In this document: piece after piece, positions 18,373 to 27,801 of the stretch
Layout: the number at the start of each line of letters is the position of its first letter
Position numbering within the stretch: position 1 is the first letter of the stretch
Assembly (NCBI GenBank): GCA_020687605.1
Contig: JAJEQY010000005.1
Location: 1 to 64,000, forward strand
Direction of reading: 5' to 3'
Origin: Intestinimonas aquisgranensis
GTDB lineage: Bacteria; Bacillota; Clostridia; Oscillospirales; Oscillospiraceae
DNA: 64,000 nt
The notes under the pieces: generated by a model
What the model was told of the DNA's origin: nothing
Seen by the model: only the letters and a program-made list of their open reading frames with translations
The model's database searches: none
Program-made: the position numbers and the translations under genes

Positions 18373-19608
18373 TCATTCGTGGGCACAGACAATGCCCTCT
18401 TGAAGCAGTTTTTCAATTTTCTCCTGCGAGTAGCCGATCTTTTTCAGTATGTCGAGCGTATCTGCCCCCAGCAGCGGAGCCGCCTTCAGCTCGGGGAATC
18501 CCAGGTACTCCGACTGTACCGGAGGACGGGCCATCATGGCCTTCTCTCCGTTTGCGAAGGTGAACTCCTCGACGTTGTGGTTGACGATTGCCTGTTCGCT
18601 TTTGGAGATGTCCCGAAAATGCATCAGCTTGTCATTGACAATATCGGCCTGGGTAAGCAGGACGCACCATTCATCGGCGTCCTTTTGCAGAAAGGCGGCT
18701 TCCATTCTCTCAATGAGGTAGGCTTTGTTCTCCGGCTGCACATAGGCCTTCCGGGTGGTAAAGCGCGGGTCATCGATGAGGTCGTCCAGCCCCAAAAGAT
18801 GGAACACGGTCGCGTAATACCGCTCATAATCCAGAACAGAAAGAGATATCCATTCTCCATCCCTGGCCCGGAAGGGGAGGGAGAGCGGCGTGCCCTCGGT
18901 CCGCTTCTTGGGGTATTTGTAGTTGTATTTTTCCTGTGCAGGGCAGTTCATGGTAGCCATGGTCCAGATGGCGCAGCCGTAGAGCGAAGTGGAGATTTTG
19001 TCACCCAGGCCGGTCTTGGTGCGGTTGTAGAGTGCGGCCAGAATGCCGGTGAGGAGCATGGAGCCGGTGGTGACATCTCCCACGCCGAAGGGAGGATAAA
19101 TAGGGTAGTTGTTGTCGGCGTCAATCCGCAAGTCCATCATGAAGCCGCTGCTGACCCAATAGGCCACCATGTCAAATCCGGGTTTGGAGGCGTCAGGCCC
19201 CTTTTCGCCGAAGCCGGTGAGCAGGCCGTAAATTAGCTTGGGGTATTTGGCGTGCAGGCTTTCCCAGTCCAGCCCGTTCTGCTTGAGTGACTTGACCCGG
19301 TTGTTGGTGATGAAGATATCGGCGGAGTCCAGAAGATCGTCCATAACCTGGCGGCCCGCCTCCGTCTTCAGGTCCAGGACTAGACTCTTCTTGTATGCGT
19401 TATACAGGTCGAAGAGGGGGTTTTCCTCCTCGTTGGAGGGGACTTGGAAACCGATTTCGGGATAGTGGCGCCACAGTTCTCCACCCTTTGCTTCAATCTT
19501 AATCACTTCGGCGCCCCACTCGGCCAGGATTCTTCCGGCGGCGGGAACGGCGACATAGGTTGAAAGTTCAACGACCTTTATGCCGGAAAGCAATTTCTTT
19601 TCACACAT
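18373..19608 (-). CDS. CaiB/BaiF family CoA-transferase
   Basis: A 411-residue class III CoA-transferase. It carries GIKVVELSTYVAVPAAGRILAEWGAEVIKIE near the N-terminus and the catalytic Asp in PFGVGDVTTGSMLLTG (about residue 179). It lies 23 bases after the FMN-protein gene and 21 before the dehydrogenase, so the three form one transcript. It differs clearly from the other two CaiB-type proteins in the window and resembles the type used for CoA exchange on larger acids, but the substrate is not determinable. Confidence 0.9.
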   Translation of the reverse strand: MCEKKLLSGIKVVELSTYVAVPAAGRILAEWGAEVIKIEAKGGELWRHYPEIGFQVPSNEEENPLFDLYNAYKKSLVLDLKTEAGRQVMDDLLDSADIFITNNRVKSLKQNGLDWESLHAKYPKLIYGLLTGFGEKGPDASKPGFDMVAYWVSSGFMMDLRIDADNNYPIYPPFGVGDVTTGSMLLTGILAALYNRTKTGLGDKISTSLYGCAIWTMATMNCPAQEKYNYKYPKKRTEGTPLSLPFRARDGEWISLSVLDYERYYATVFHLLGLDDLIDDPRFTTRKAYVQPENKAYLIERMEAAFLQKDADEWCVLLTQADIVNDKLMHFRDISKSEQAIVNHNVEEFTFANGEKAMMARPPVQSEYLGFPELKAAPLLGADTLDILKKIGYSQEKIEKLLQEGIVCAHE

Positions 19609-19631
19609 AACTCTGATCCTTTCTCGGATGG

Positions 19632-20597
19632 CTAGACGTTATCGACCGCATGCTGAGGCATGCTGCGCACAATCGAGTTGAACTGCTCCATGGTGCGCTC
19701 CACAATCTCCTTACAGGTGAGGACCTCGTGAATGGCGCCGATTCCCATTCCGGCTGAGATGTAGCCCTCCTCAAAATCCCCCTGGAACAGGGCCCTTCCG
19801 CTGCGCCCGAGGGCAAACTTGCGGTATTCGGGAATGGTCATGCCCGGCTGCGCCTCGTAGTCCAAGACCTTCTGTACGGCGGGGCACATGACAACGCGGG
19901 CGTTGACCTTGTTGCCGATCCGCTGTCCCAGGACCAGAGTCTCGCTTCCGTCCTTGGAAAGCAGGAAGTCCTGGGCCTCTTTGCACAGGCGGGCCTCCTT
20001 ACTGAGCATGAACCGGGTGCCCATCTGAATTCCGCACGCGCCCATGGCGAAGGCGGCGGCCATACCGCGGCCATCCACAATTCCACCGGCGGCAATGATG
20101 GGAATGTCCACTGCGTCGGCAACGGCGGGAATAAGGGGCATTGTGGTCATATGTCCGGCATTTCCGCCGGACTCCATACCCTCGGCCACCACGGCCGTCA
20201 CGCCCGCCGCCGCCATTTTTTTCGCCTGCCTGGGAGCAGCGATGACGGGAATGACACGGACCCCGGCCTCCCGCAGCATCGGCATAAACCGCTCCGGGCT
20301 CCCTGCGCCGGTGGTAATCGCGGCGATATTTTCCTTACACACGTAATCCATCAATTCGTCTACGATGGGAGCTACCATGGCAATGTTAACGCCGAAGGGT
20401 TTCTGCGTGAGCCGCTTGCACTCCTGAATACCCTCACGGACGGCACCGATATCATTGATGTTCATGCCACTGGCGTAGATACCGAGGGCACCCGCTTCAG
20501 AGATCGCCGCTGTGAGAATGGGGTCTGAAACCCCTGTCATGGCACCACCTAAAATAGGGTAGGCAATGCTCAACTCCTTTGCCAGATCAAATGTCAT
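19632..20597 (-). CDS. Nitronate monooxygenase / FabK-like FMN oxidoreductase
   Basis: A 321-residue FMN TIM-barrel. It shows YPILGGAMTGVSDP, VVAEGMESGGNAGH (the segment with the active-site His in this family) and AAGGIVDGRGMAAAFAMGACGIQMGTRFML for FMN phosphate binding. The start at 20597 has GGGAGGG six bases upstream. It is first in the operon with the CoA-transferase and dehydrogenase. The same family opens the minus-strand operon of cluster A, a recurring pairing that suggests a real role in the pathway. Confidence 0.85.
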   Translation of the reverse strand: MTFDLAKELSIAYPILGGAMTGVSDPILTAAISEAGALGIYASGMNINDIGAVREGIQECKRLTQKPFGVNIAMVAPIVDELMDYVCKENIAAITTGAGSPERFMPMLREAGVRVIPVIAAPRQAKKMAAAGVTAVVAEGMESGGNAGHMTTMPLIPAVADAVDIPIIAAGGIVDGRGMAAAFAMGACGIQMGTRFMLSKEARLCKEAQDFLLSKDGSETLVLGQRIGNKVNARVVMCPAVQKVLDYEAQPGMTIPEYRKFALGRSGRALFQGDFEEGYISAGMGIGAIHEVLTCKEIVERTMEQFNSIVRSMPQHAVDNV

Positions 20598-21137
20598 GTG
20601 TCTCCCTCCCAATTCATTTTTGCGGCCCAAAAGAGATGGTTGCTCTTTTTACCTGAAGATGGTCAGCCACTGGGGGACTCCCCCTGCTGATGGTCCTCAG
20701 TTTATCATGGAGGGCCGGGGAAAAAACCGTAGATTATTACAAAAAGCGCCGTGCCTTCGGCAGAGCACACTGTTATAAAAATACGACGTCTTTGGACATT
20801 TACCCGGTTTGGGGCCTGCCAAATATACGGTATGAGTGTTGCTGGCAGGGCAAAATTATAGATTTTTTGGCCATTGGAAGGGGGAAAACGTGTATTTTAG
20901 GCAGGGAGTCCAGAGAATCCGGGTTGAGATGTCTAGTAGCCATTTTATCTAATTCATCCTCGTTATATTTTGGGGATTCTCGTGGATTTCAACCAAGAAA
21001 AAAAGGAGAGGAGGTGCTACCATACAGACACAGAGATACAAACGTTCAAAATAAGGCCCTTCTTTCATCGAAGGTCTGGTCGGTATCTCTGGCGCCTGTC
21101 CCACGGGGGATACGATCCGAATGAATGGAGGGTTATT
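20598..21137. promoter_or_regulatory. Divergent control region of cluster B
   Basis: 540 bases between two divergent operons (FMN protein leftward, dehydrogenase rightward). A short dyad GGGGGACTCCCCC lies at about 20671-20683. The open frames here have no family resemblance or ribosome sites. It probably holds both promoters and sites for the PucR-type regulator, but no pair of promoter boxes could be called with confidence. Confidence 0.4.
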
Positions 21138-22292
21138 ATGCGCGGACTCATACAAGTGACAGAGGAACAGCAAGAGCTAGTCACCATGATTAAAAAGTTT
21201 ATGGAGAAAGAAATTGCGCCCCACATCCTCGAATTCGAAGAGGCAGGAAGCTATCCTCCGGAACTCATTCGGGCGGGAATCGAAATGGGTTTGAACGTGA
21301 TGCAGCTCCCGGAGGAATACGGCGGGATGGGGCTGAGTACCACCACCACGGCCATGCTCCTGGAGGCCGGCTCGCTGACAGAGAGCACCTATGTCTCTAC
21401 CTTCAATATCACTAATATGGGCGCGAAAATCGTGATGTTTTCTGGAACAGAGGACCAAAAGCGGCGCTACGCGGACATCCTCTGCAATGGCGGAATGGGG
21501 GCGTTCTGTCTGACGGAGCCGAACACCGGCTCTGATGCGGCCTCTGTCCAGACAAACGTGGTGCAAAAAGGGGATAAATACATTCTGAACGGCTCCAAGA
21601 TGTTTATTACCAATGCCGGAATCGCAGATGTGTTTTTGGTGGTAGCCACCATGGAGCCTGGCACCGGCTACAAGGGTTTGGCCACCTTTATGGTCGAGCG
21701 CAGCCGCCCCGGGATTACGGTGGGGAAGAAAGAGGATAAGATGGGGATGCGGCTTTCCAACACCTGCCCCATTTTCTTTGATAATGTGGAGCTTCCGCTT
21801 GAAAACCTGATTGGAGAGAAGGGCCAGGGCTTTGCCAATGCCATGAAGGTGCTGGAGATGTCCCGTCCGCTGGTGGCAGCCAGCAGCGTGGGCAGCTGCC
21901 GCCGCGCCACCGACCTGGCCTTGAACTACGCCCAGGAGCGGGTGCAGTTTGGAAAGCCCATCTGCAAGTTTGAGGCCGTCCAAATGATGCTGGCTGACAT
22001 GGAAATGCTGACGGAAGCCGCCCGCGCGCTCACCTATGATGCCTGTGCCCTGATCGACGCCCACATCCCATGTCCCAAAGAGGCGGCCATGTGTAAATGC
22101 TTTGCCTCGGATGCCTATCAAAAGGTCTCCACGGATGCCATTCAGATTTTCGGCGGATACGGCACGATGAAGGAGTACCAGATTGAAAAGCTGTATCGGG
22201 ATTCTAAAATCACGCAGATCGTGGAGGGCAGCAACCAGATCCAGCGATTTGTGATTGCCAAACAGATGCTCAAAGAGCGTCCGCATACCTGA
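21138..22292 (+). CDS. Acyl-CoA dehydrogenase
   Basis: 384 residues from an ATG at 21138 preceded by GGAGGG. The longer upstream frame lacks a ribosome site. Motifs: CLTEPNTGSDAASVQTN, LNGSKMFITNAGIAD and IVEGSNQIQRFVIAKQ with the catalytic Glu. It is the second acyl-CoA dehydrogenase of cluster B and is paired with the 2-enoate-reductase-type gene 58 bases downstream. The two may act on successive double bonds of one substrate. Confidence 0.92.
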   Translation: MRGLIQVTEEQQELVTMIKKFMEKEIAPHILEFEEAGSYPPELIRAGIEMGLNVMQLPEEYGGMGLSTTTTAMLLEAGSLTESTYVSTFNITNMGAKIVMFSGTEDQKRRYADILCNGGMGAFCLTEPNTGSDAASVQTNVVQKGDKYILNGSKMFITNAGIADVFLVVATMEPGTGYKGLATFMVERSRPGITVGKKEDKMGMRLSNTCPIFFDNVELPLENLIGEKGQGFANAMKVLEMSRPLVAASSVGSCRRATDLALNYAQERVQFGKPICKFEAVQMMLADMEMLTEAARALTYDACALIDAHIPCPKEAAMCKCFASDAYQKVSTDAIQIFGGYGTMKEYQIEKLYRDSKITQIVEGSNQIQRFVIAKQMLKERPHT

Positions 22293-22350
22293 TCACAGAT
22301 AGAAAATCACAGTGTTAACCGTCCACAAAAGTATGTAGGGAGGGGATACC

Positions 22351-24381
22351 ATGGTATTCAAATATCTGTTGGAGCCGATCAAAATCAACTCAATGCAACT
22401 CAAAAACCGCATGATCATGCCGGCACTCGACCACAAATTTACACCGGACGGCTATGCCACACAACAGCTCATCGAATATTATAACGCCCGGGCTGAGGGC
22501 GGCATCGCCATGATTATTCTTGGCGGCATGCGTTTTGACGACTATGGAGCCGGCGTGAATATGTGCAGCCTGCGCAACGACTCCTACATCGAAAGCTACA
22601 AGAGGCTGACGGATAGCATCCATCAAAGAGGCGCGAAAATCTGCGCGCAGCTCTACCACTCGGGCCGGTACGCTCGACGCTCCACGACTCTCAACCATGA
22701 ACCGGCACTCTCCGCTTCCACCACCACGAGCCGCTATACCGGAGAACAGGCGCGGGAGATGACCATTGAAGAGATTAAGCGGGTGCAGCGCCAGTGGGCA
22801 GAGGGGGCGGTGCGGGCACAAAAGGCTGGCTTTGACGCAGTGGAGATTATCGGATGCACCGGCTATCTGATCCCGCAGTTCCTCTCCCAGCTCACAAATT
22901 TCCGCACAGATGAGTACGGCGGCTCGTGGGAAAACCGGGTCCGCTTTGCAAAGGAAGTCGTGGCGCAGGTTCGGGCGGCGGTGGGGCCGGATTATCCCGT
23001 TTTGATGCGCATTGCCGGAAACGACTTTATGGAAGGCGGCGGAGGCCTTCCCGAGGCGGTCGCGTTTGCAAAGGAGATGGAGGCGGCCGGTATCGACATG
23101 CTCAACGTCACGGGAGGCTGGCATGAGTCCCGCATCCCGCAGATTTCCGGTGAGGTCCCGCCGGGCGGGTATACTTACCTGGCCGGCGAGATCAAAGCCG
23201 CCGTGAACATTCCTGTGGCTGCCTCCAACCGGATGAGTGATCCCAAGGTTGCCGAAGAGGTCCTAGCCATCGGCAAAGCCGACCTGGTGTGCCTGGGGCG
23301 GGTCATGGTTTGTGATCCTGAATACCCCAAGAAGGTGACGGAGGGCCGTCCGGAGGAAATCCGAATGTGCGTGGCGTGCAACCAAGGCTGCCTGGCCAAC
23401 GCATTCTTTGCCAAGCCACTGGACTGCATTCTGAACGGAAAGCTGGGCAAGGAATACCTCTATAACAAGGTGCCCAAAGCGGAAAAATCCAAAAAGATTC
23501 TCGTCGTCGGTGGTGGTCCCGCCGGTGCCGAGTTGGCCTATCAGGCCGCCGCCCGCGGGCACGAAGTGACGCTTTGGGAAAAGCAGGACCGGCTTGGCGG
23601 GCAGGTCCATCTGGTGGGTGTTCCGGAGAATAAAAAGGGGTTCCGGGGTTTTATCCACTATCAGGAGCGTATGCTACAGAAATACGGTGTCTGCGTCTCT
23701 CTCAACCACGAGGCCACGGCCCAGGAGATTCTGGACGGAAATTATGACGCTGTGGTTATTGCCACAGGCAGTATCCCCAAGCGGTTCCCCTTGCCTCAGG
23801 ATAAGGGCGCCATTCCCATCTACACCGCTCATGAGGTGCTTTCAGGCCAGAGCAGCGTTCCCGGAAAGAATGTTGTAGTGGTGGGCGGCGGCAGCGTAGG
23901 CTGTGAAACAGCGCATGTTCTCGCCGAGCGGGGTTCCCTCTCCCCGGAGGTGCTCTATTTCCTATCCATCAACAAGGCAGAGCCGCTGGAGACTATTGAA
24001 CGGCTGCTCAACAGCACTTACCGGAAGGTTTCCATCGTGGAGATCCAGCCGAAAATCGGCAAGGGATTTGATGCCGGCTGTGCCTGGCCGTTGCTGAAAG
24101 ATATGGACCGCCTTGGTGTTAAGAAATATGCCTCCACACAGATCACCGAGGTGGGCGAAAACAGCGTGACGGTTGCCCAACAGCCGAAAGAGGGAGACAC
24201 GAAGGTATTCCAGATCCCGTGTGATACCATTGTTCTGGCCGTGGGTTCTTCGCCCAACAGCGCTCTTTACGAGGAGTTGGAGGGCAAGGTTACGGAACTT
24301 TACAGGCTGGGCGACAGCAATCAGGTCGGCAAGATACGTGATTGCATTCACGGCGCGGTGGAGCTGGCCATGAAGCTCTGA
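22351..24381 (+). CDS. BaiCD/2-enoate reductase-type flavin Fe-S oxidoreductase
   Basis: A 676-residue member of the 2,4-dienoyl-CoA reductase/2-enoate reductase family. An Old-Yellow-Enzyme FMN barrel spans about 1-335. Four cysteines for a 4Fe-4S cluster follow (C340, C343, C347, C359). Next comes an FAD/NAD(P) half with VVGGGPAGAELAY near 390 and VVVGGGSVGCETAHVL near 510. Relatives reduce dienoyl-CoA, cinnamate-type acids or 3-oxo-4-ene bile-acid CoA (BaiCD/BaiH). The neighbours (CaiB transferases, dehydrogenases) support a CoA-thioester or enoate substrate. The start has GGGAGGGG upstream. Confidence 0.88.
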   Translation: MVFKYLLEPIKINSMQLKNRMIMPALDHKFTPDGYATQQLIEYYNARAEGGIAMIILGGMRFDDYGAGVNMCSLRNDSYIESYKRLTDSIHQRGAKICAQLYHSGRYARRSTTLNHEPALSASTTTSRYTGEQAREMTIEEIKRVQRQWAEGAVRAQKAGFDAVEIIGCTGYLIPQFLSQLTNFRTDEYGGSWENRVRFAKEVVAQVRAAVGPDYPVLMRIAGNDFMEGGGGLPEAVAFAKEMEAAGIDMLNVTGGWHESRIPQISGEVPPGGYTYLAGEIKAAVNIPVAASNRMSDPKVAEEVLAIGKADLVCLGRVMVCDPEYPKKVTEGRPEEIRMCVACNQGCLANAFFAKPLDCILNGKLGKEYLYNKVPKAEKSKKILVVGGGPAGAELAYQAAARGHEVTLWEKQDRLGGQVHLVGVPENKKGFRGFIHYQERMLQKYGVCVSLNHEATAQEILDGNYDAVVIATGSIPKRFPLPQDKGAIPIYTAHEVLSGQSSVPGKNVVVVGGGSVGCETAHVLAERGSLSPEVLYFLSINKAEPLETIERLLNSTYRKVSIVEIQPKIGKGFDAGCAWPLLKDMDRLGVKKYASTQITEVGENSVTVAQQPKEGDTKVFQIPCDTIVLAVGSSPNSALYEELEGKVTELYRLGDSNQVGKIRDCIHGAVELAMKL

Positions 24382-24485
24382 CCTACGGGTTCCAAGTCGC
24401 TCATCCTGCTGGCGGAGAGGAGTGATGTGTTCCGTTGGCTCTAGTGTTCCCATCCCCCCATAGAAAAAGAGAGGAGCGGTTTTAA

Positions 24486-25811
24486 ATGTCAGAACAGTAT
24501 ATCAGCCTTTTGGGTATGCTCCTGGGTGTGGCATTATTTATCTACCTAATCTTCAAAAAATACCCCCTTCCAGTCGGCTCTGTCCTGGGCGCCATCGTAG
24601 TGGCGATCTTTTCCGGCATGCCAGTGATGACCTCTCTGACTGATACCTTTATGACCAGTGCCGCCGGAGCATTCAAAAGCTATCTGTTGCTGCTGATTTT
24701 CAGCGCCATCTTCGGCAAGGTCCTGGGTGACGTGGGAGCCTGCCAGTCCATCGCTTATAAGATGGCCAGACTGGTCAAAAAGCTCTGGCCCGGACACGAA
24801 AAATTCCTCGGCGTTATGGCCATGGGCCTGATCACCTGTGTGTTCTGCTACGGCGGCATCAGTGTGTTTGTCGTCATCTTTACCCTCATCTATATCGGCA
24901 AAGAGCTCTATGAAGAGCTGGACATCCCCTGGTATATGCTCACAGTGACCGGCATGGGAACTGGTACTTTTGCCGCCAGCATGATTCCCGGCTCCCCTCA
25001 GCTGGTCAACATCGTACCGATGGAATACTACGGCACTCCCGCATATGCGGCGCCTGTTCTGGGCATGATCTGCGCGGTGTTTTCCTTTGCCTTTACCTGC
25101 TGGTGGATCAGCTTCAAGGTCAAGCGCATCACAAAGCGGGGAGAGGGCTTCTACCCCTCCGCCAATGAGTTCATGAAGACCTGGACCGACAAAGAGCGTG
25201 TGGAAGAGCAGCCCCTGTGGAAGTGCCTGCTCCCCTCCGTCGTCCTGATTGTTATCCTCAACGCCACCTCTTTGGGGACGGTGGCTGCCTGCTGGGGCGG
25301 CATTATCACGACGGCCATCCTTTTTGGGCCCACCAAGATCCATTGGGCGGAAGACTGCGTCGCTTCCGTGGGCAACGCGGCCGGTTCCCTGACTGCCCTG
25401 GCCGCAGCCACCGGCTTCGGCGGTGTCGTCTCCGCTTCTCCCGCCTACAGCATGATCATTGACGGCCTGATGTCTCTGCCCGGTTCCGGCGTGTGGAAGA
25501 TCATCATTGCCATCAACGTGGTTTGCGGTATCTGCGGTTCCGGTTCCACCGGCCTTCGGGTTACGCTGGCCTCTCTGGGCGATTACTTCATGACGCTGGG
25601 TATCCCCGCCAACGCCCTTCACCGTCTGTCCGCCATCACCGCTTGCGGCTTGGATACACTCCCTCACAGCGCGGGCATGTCCACTACCTACGTGCTGGGC
25701 AAGATCTCCTATAAAGACGGCTATATCAACCACTTTATGATTACCGTCGTCGGAACACTGCTCACCACCGTGCTCTGTGCTGTTTTGATCCTATTGGGAA
25801 TTACCTTCTGA
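24486..25811 (+). CDS. GntP-family permease
   Basis: A 441-residue polytopic membrane protein of the GntP/gluconate-type family. It shows KSYLLLLIFSAIFGKVLGDVGA, the FCYGGISVFVVIFT helix, AASMIPGSPQLVNIVP and a C-terminal LDTLPHSAGMSTTY. Family members carry gluconate, hydroxybutyrate or other small hydroxy acids. It is the last gene of the dehydrogenase - enoate reductase - permease run, 104 bases after the reductase, and likely feeds the pathway. Confidence 0.85.
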   Translation: MSEQYISLLGMLLGVALFIYLIFKKYPLPVGSVLGAIVVAIFSGMPVMTSLTDTFMTSAAGAFKSYLLLLIFSAIFGKVLGDVGACQSIAYKMARLVKKLWPGHEKFLGVMAMGLITCVFCYGGISVFVVIFTLIYIGKELYEELDIPWYMLTVTGMGTGTFAASMIPGSPQLVNIVPMEYYGTPAYAAPVLGMICAVFSFAFTCWWISFKVKRITKRGEGFYPSANEFMKTWTDKERVEEQPLWKCLLPSVVLIVILNATSLGTVAACWGGIITTAILFGPTKIHWAEDCVASVGNAAGSLTALAAATGFGGVVSASPAYSMIIDGLMSLPGSGVWKIIIAINVVCGICGSGSTGLRVTLASLGDYFMTLGIPANALHRLSAITACGLDTLPHSAGMSTTYVLGKISYKDGYINHFMITVVGTLLTTVLCAVLILLGITF

Positions 25812-25830
25812 CTCTGTCCCCTTAATTTGA

Positions 25831-25873
25831 GAAAGGCCACACCACCACCCTTTGAGGTGCGGTGTGGCCTTTC
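25831..25873 (+). terminator. Terminator after the permease gene
   Basis: A 13-bp perfect stem (GAAAGGCCACACC at 25831-25843 with 25861-25873). The CCTTTCC tail is only weakly T-rich. It closes the dehydrogenase-reductase-permease transcript. Confidence 0.65.
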
Positions 25874-25923
25874 CGCTGCGGCCGGAATCCAAAATGAAAA
25901 AAATTCCATTTTAAAGAATAAAT

Positions 25924-25938
25924 AGCATATAATATGCT
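25924..25938. promoter_or_regulatory. 15-base palindrome overlapping a -10 box
   Basis: AGCATAT-A-ATATGCT is a perfect odd palindrome and contains TATAAT (25928-25933), about 90 bases before the regulator gene. This is a natural place for autoregulation. The matching -35 is weak. Confidence 0.45.
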
Positions 25939-26020
25939 TTCGTCGTATAATAGAAGCTACAGTCCGCAGAGAGAACACAGATGTAATTTGAAGGTATTTG
26001 TATATGAGGGGTTTTGTACC

Positions 26021-27640
26021 ATGAAACTTTCACTTGAACTTCTGATCTCCCAGTTTTTGAATGAAAATAAAGAAGACCAAACGTCTCAAATCGGTGTGCA
26101 CGCTCCCATCTCGATTGACGCCACCAAGAAAAAAATCTCTGGTATTCGTTTTATTACCCAAGCCATGTCTGTGTTCTCGGAAGATGTCATGTGGGTGGGA
26201 ACGACGGAAAGTCTGCTGCGCTATCCGGCCGGAACCTTTGAAAAGACTACACTTTTTGCTGCCGGGCCGGAGTCGGAGCTCAAACAGCTTTTTCAGAAAA
26301 ACTCCTGCATTTGTATTTATACCCACAGCGTGGAAACCATGTACCTGGTCTTCGACTTTATCATGTCATATTTTCAGACCCTGGAGGCCTGGAACAATCA
26401 GATGGACCTGGCCATTGCGCATCAGGAGCCGCTCCAGCGCCTGTTGGAGCTCAGTGAGCCGATCATTCAGAATCCCGTCGTTGCCTGGAACGGGGCCTTC
26501 TGCTTCATGGCCCACCCATCCCACCGGGTGAATGAAATTCCGATTCTGCAGGAGTGGATTGACCAGGGGAGAATTCCGGGAGAGGCGGTGTCACAGTTTG
26601 CCCAGCAAGGGTATCTCAAGCGCACAGAGGAGTTTTTCACGATGAAGCAATGCACTTCTTATATGCTGGGTTATCCGTTTACGCTGCGCATTTTTGACTG
26701 CGGCAACAAGCAGATTCTCGTTTTGGTGCAGTACTTTGTCTATCGGCCGTCGACCATGGCGCAGTTGGAGTTGCTCACGCTTTTTGAGGAAAAGGTGGCA
26801 CAATATACCTCCGCGGTGCTTCAAAGCTCCTACAAGCCAAAGACATACCTATACGAACCATTTCTCATTGACCTGATCAATGGCACCCTGAGCGACAAAG
26901 ACGAATTGATAGATCGGCTGAAGTATATTCACCTGCCATTTTCCACCAGATACCGTCTCTATACCATTGTGTGCGATCAATACGCCAAATCCGTCATCTC
27001 CTCACTGAAGGGCGTGCTGAAATCGGTCTTCCAGGTCAGCCGGTCCGTGGAATACCAGCAGAGACTTTATGTGCTCAACCGGGACGAATCCCAAAGCGAG
27101 GAGGACCAGGAGGCGCGCATGGAAAGACTGGGTGACATTCTCTCCGATTTCTCCTGTAAATGCGGCATCAGCTCCTACGTGGAGAATTTACTCGATGTCC
27201 ATATGGCTTCCGAACAATGCAATGCCGCACTGCGCATCGGCGCGCTGATCGATTCCTCCCGGCGGACATGGTTTTTTACAGATATCTATTTTTACGACAT
27301 GATGCTGGTATACTCAGAGCGCATGTGCGGTAATTTCAAAAGCGTCTTTTTGCGCAACCTGAACGCATTGATTCAAAACGATATTAAAAGCAAAAACGAC
27401 AATTTAAAGTTGCTTCGGATTTATCTCAATCATGACCGAAACATCACCTGTACCGCCCATGAAATGTGCCTTCATAGAAATAGCGTCATCTATCGGATCA
27501 ACCGGATTGAGCAAATCCTCGGCCTGTCCCTGGATGATCCCAAGGTCCGGTTTGACCTCAATGTGTCCCTGCAGTGCTTGGAGCTCAACGGCTATATTGC
27601 CGCTCACGGTGCCGACCAAGCGGACATCACCTTGCTGTAG
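26021..27640 (+). CDS. PucR/CdaR-type transcriptional regulator
   Basis: 539 residues from the ATG at 26021 (GAGGGG upstream). The C-terminal about 60 residues are the PucR-type HTH (LKLLRIYLNHDRNITCTAHEMCLHRNSVIYRINRIEQILG). The N-terminal and middle parts are helical sensory segments without recognised domains. This is the usual design of regulators for purine, sugar-acid and other catabolic operons. It lies between the permease and the third CaiB gene and probably controls cluster B. Confidence 0.85.
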   Translation: MKLSLELLISQFLNENKEDQTSQIGVHAPISIDATKKKISGIRFITQAMSVFSEDVMWVGTTESLLRYPAGTFEKTTLFAAGPESELKQLFQKNSCICIYTHSVETMYLVFDFIMSYFQTLEAWNNQMDLAIAHQEPLQRLLELSEPIIQNPVVAWNGAFCFMAHPSHRVNEIPILQEWIDQGRIPGEAVSQFAQQGYLKRTEEFFTMKQCTSYMLGYPFTLRIFDCGNKQILVLVQYFVYRPSTMAQLELLTLFEEKVAQYTSAVLQSSYKPKTYLYEPFLIDLINGTLSDKDELIDRLKYIHLPFSTRYRLYTIVCDQYAKSVISSLKGVLKSVFQVSRSVEYQQRLYVLNRDESQSEEDQEARMERLGDILSDFSCKCGISSYVENLLDVHMASEQCNAALRIGALIDSSRRTWFFTDIYFYDMMLVYSERMCGNFKSVFLRNLNALIQNDIKSKNDNLKLLRIYLNHDRNITCTAHEMCLHRNSVIYRINRIEQILGLSLDDPKVRFDLNVSLQCLELNGYIAAHGADQADITLL

Positions 27641-27801
27641 GCCGTCATCACCGCCATCAATAGTTAATTTATCCTCTCCTTCTCCAAAAGGGGCACGAGA
27701 ATCTTGTAGGAATACACGACGATATCCAGGCATCCTGTATTTATAATAAGGGTCAGATAGCTCCTTGTACAACTTGAAATTATAAAAAGGAGTGTTTGGT
27801 A

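Noticed and set aside
20690..21124. 144-codon open frame in the divergent control region
   Set aside because: There is no ribosome site and no recognisable family, and it overlaps the likely promoters of both operons.
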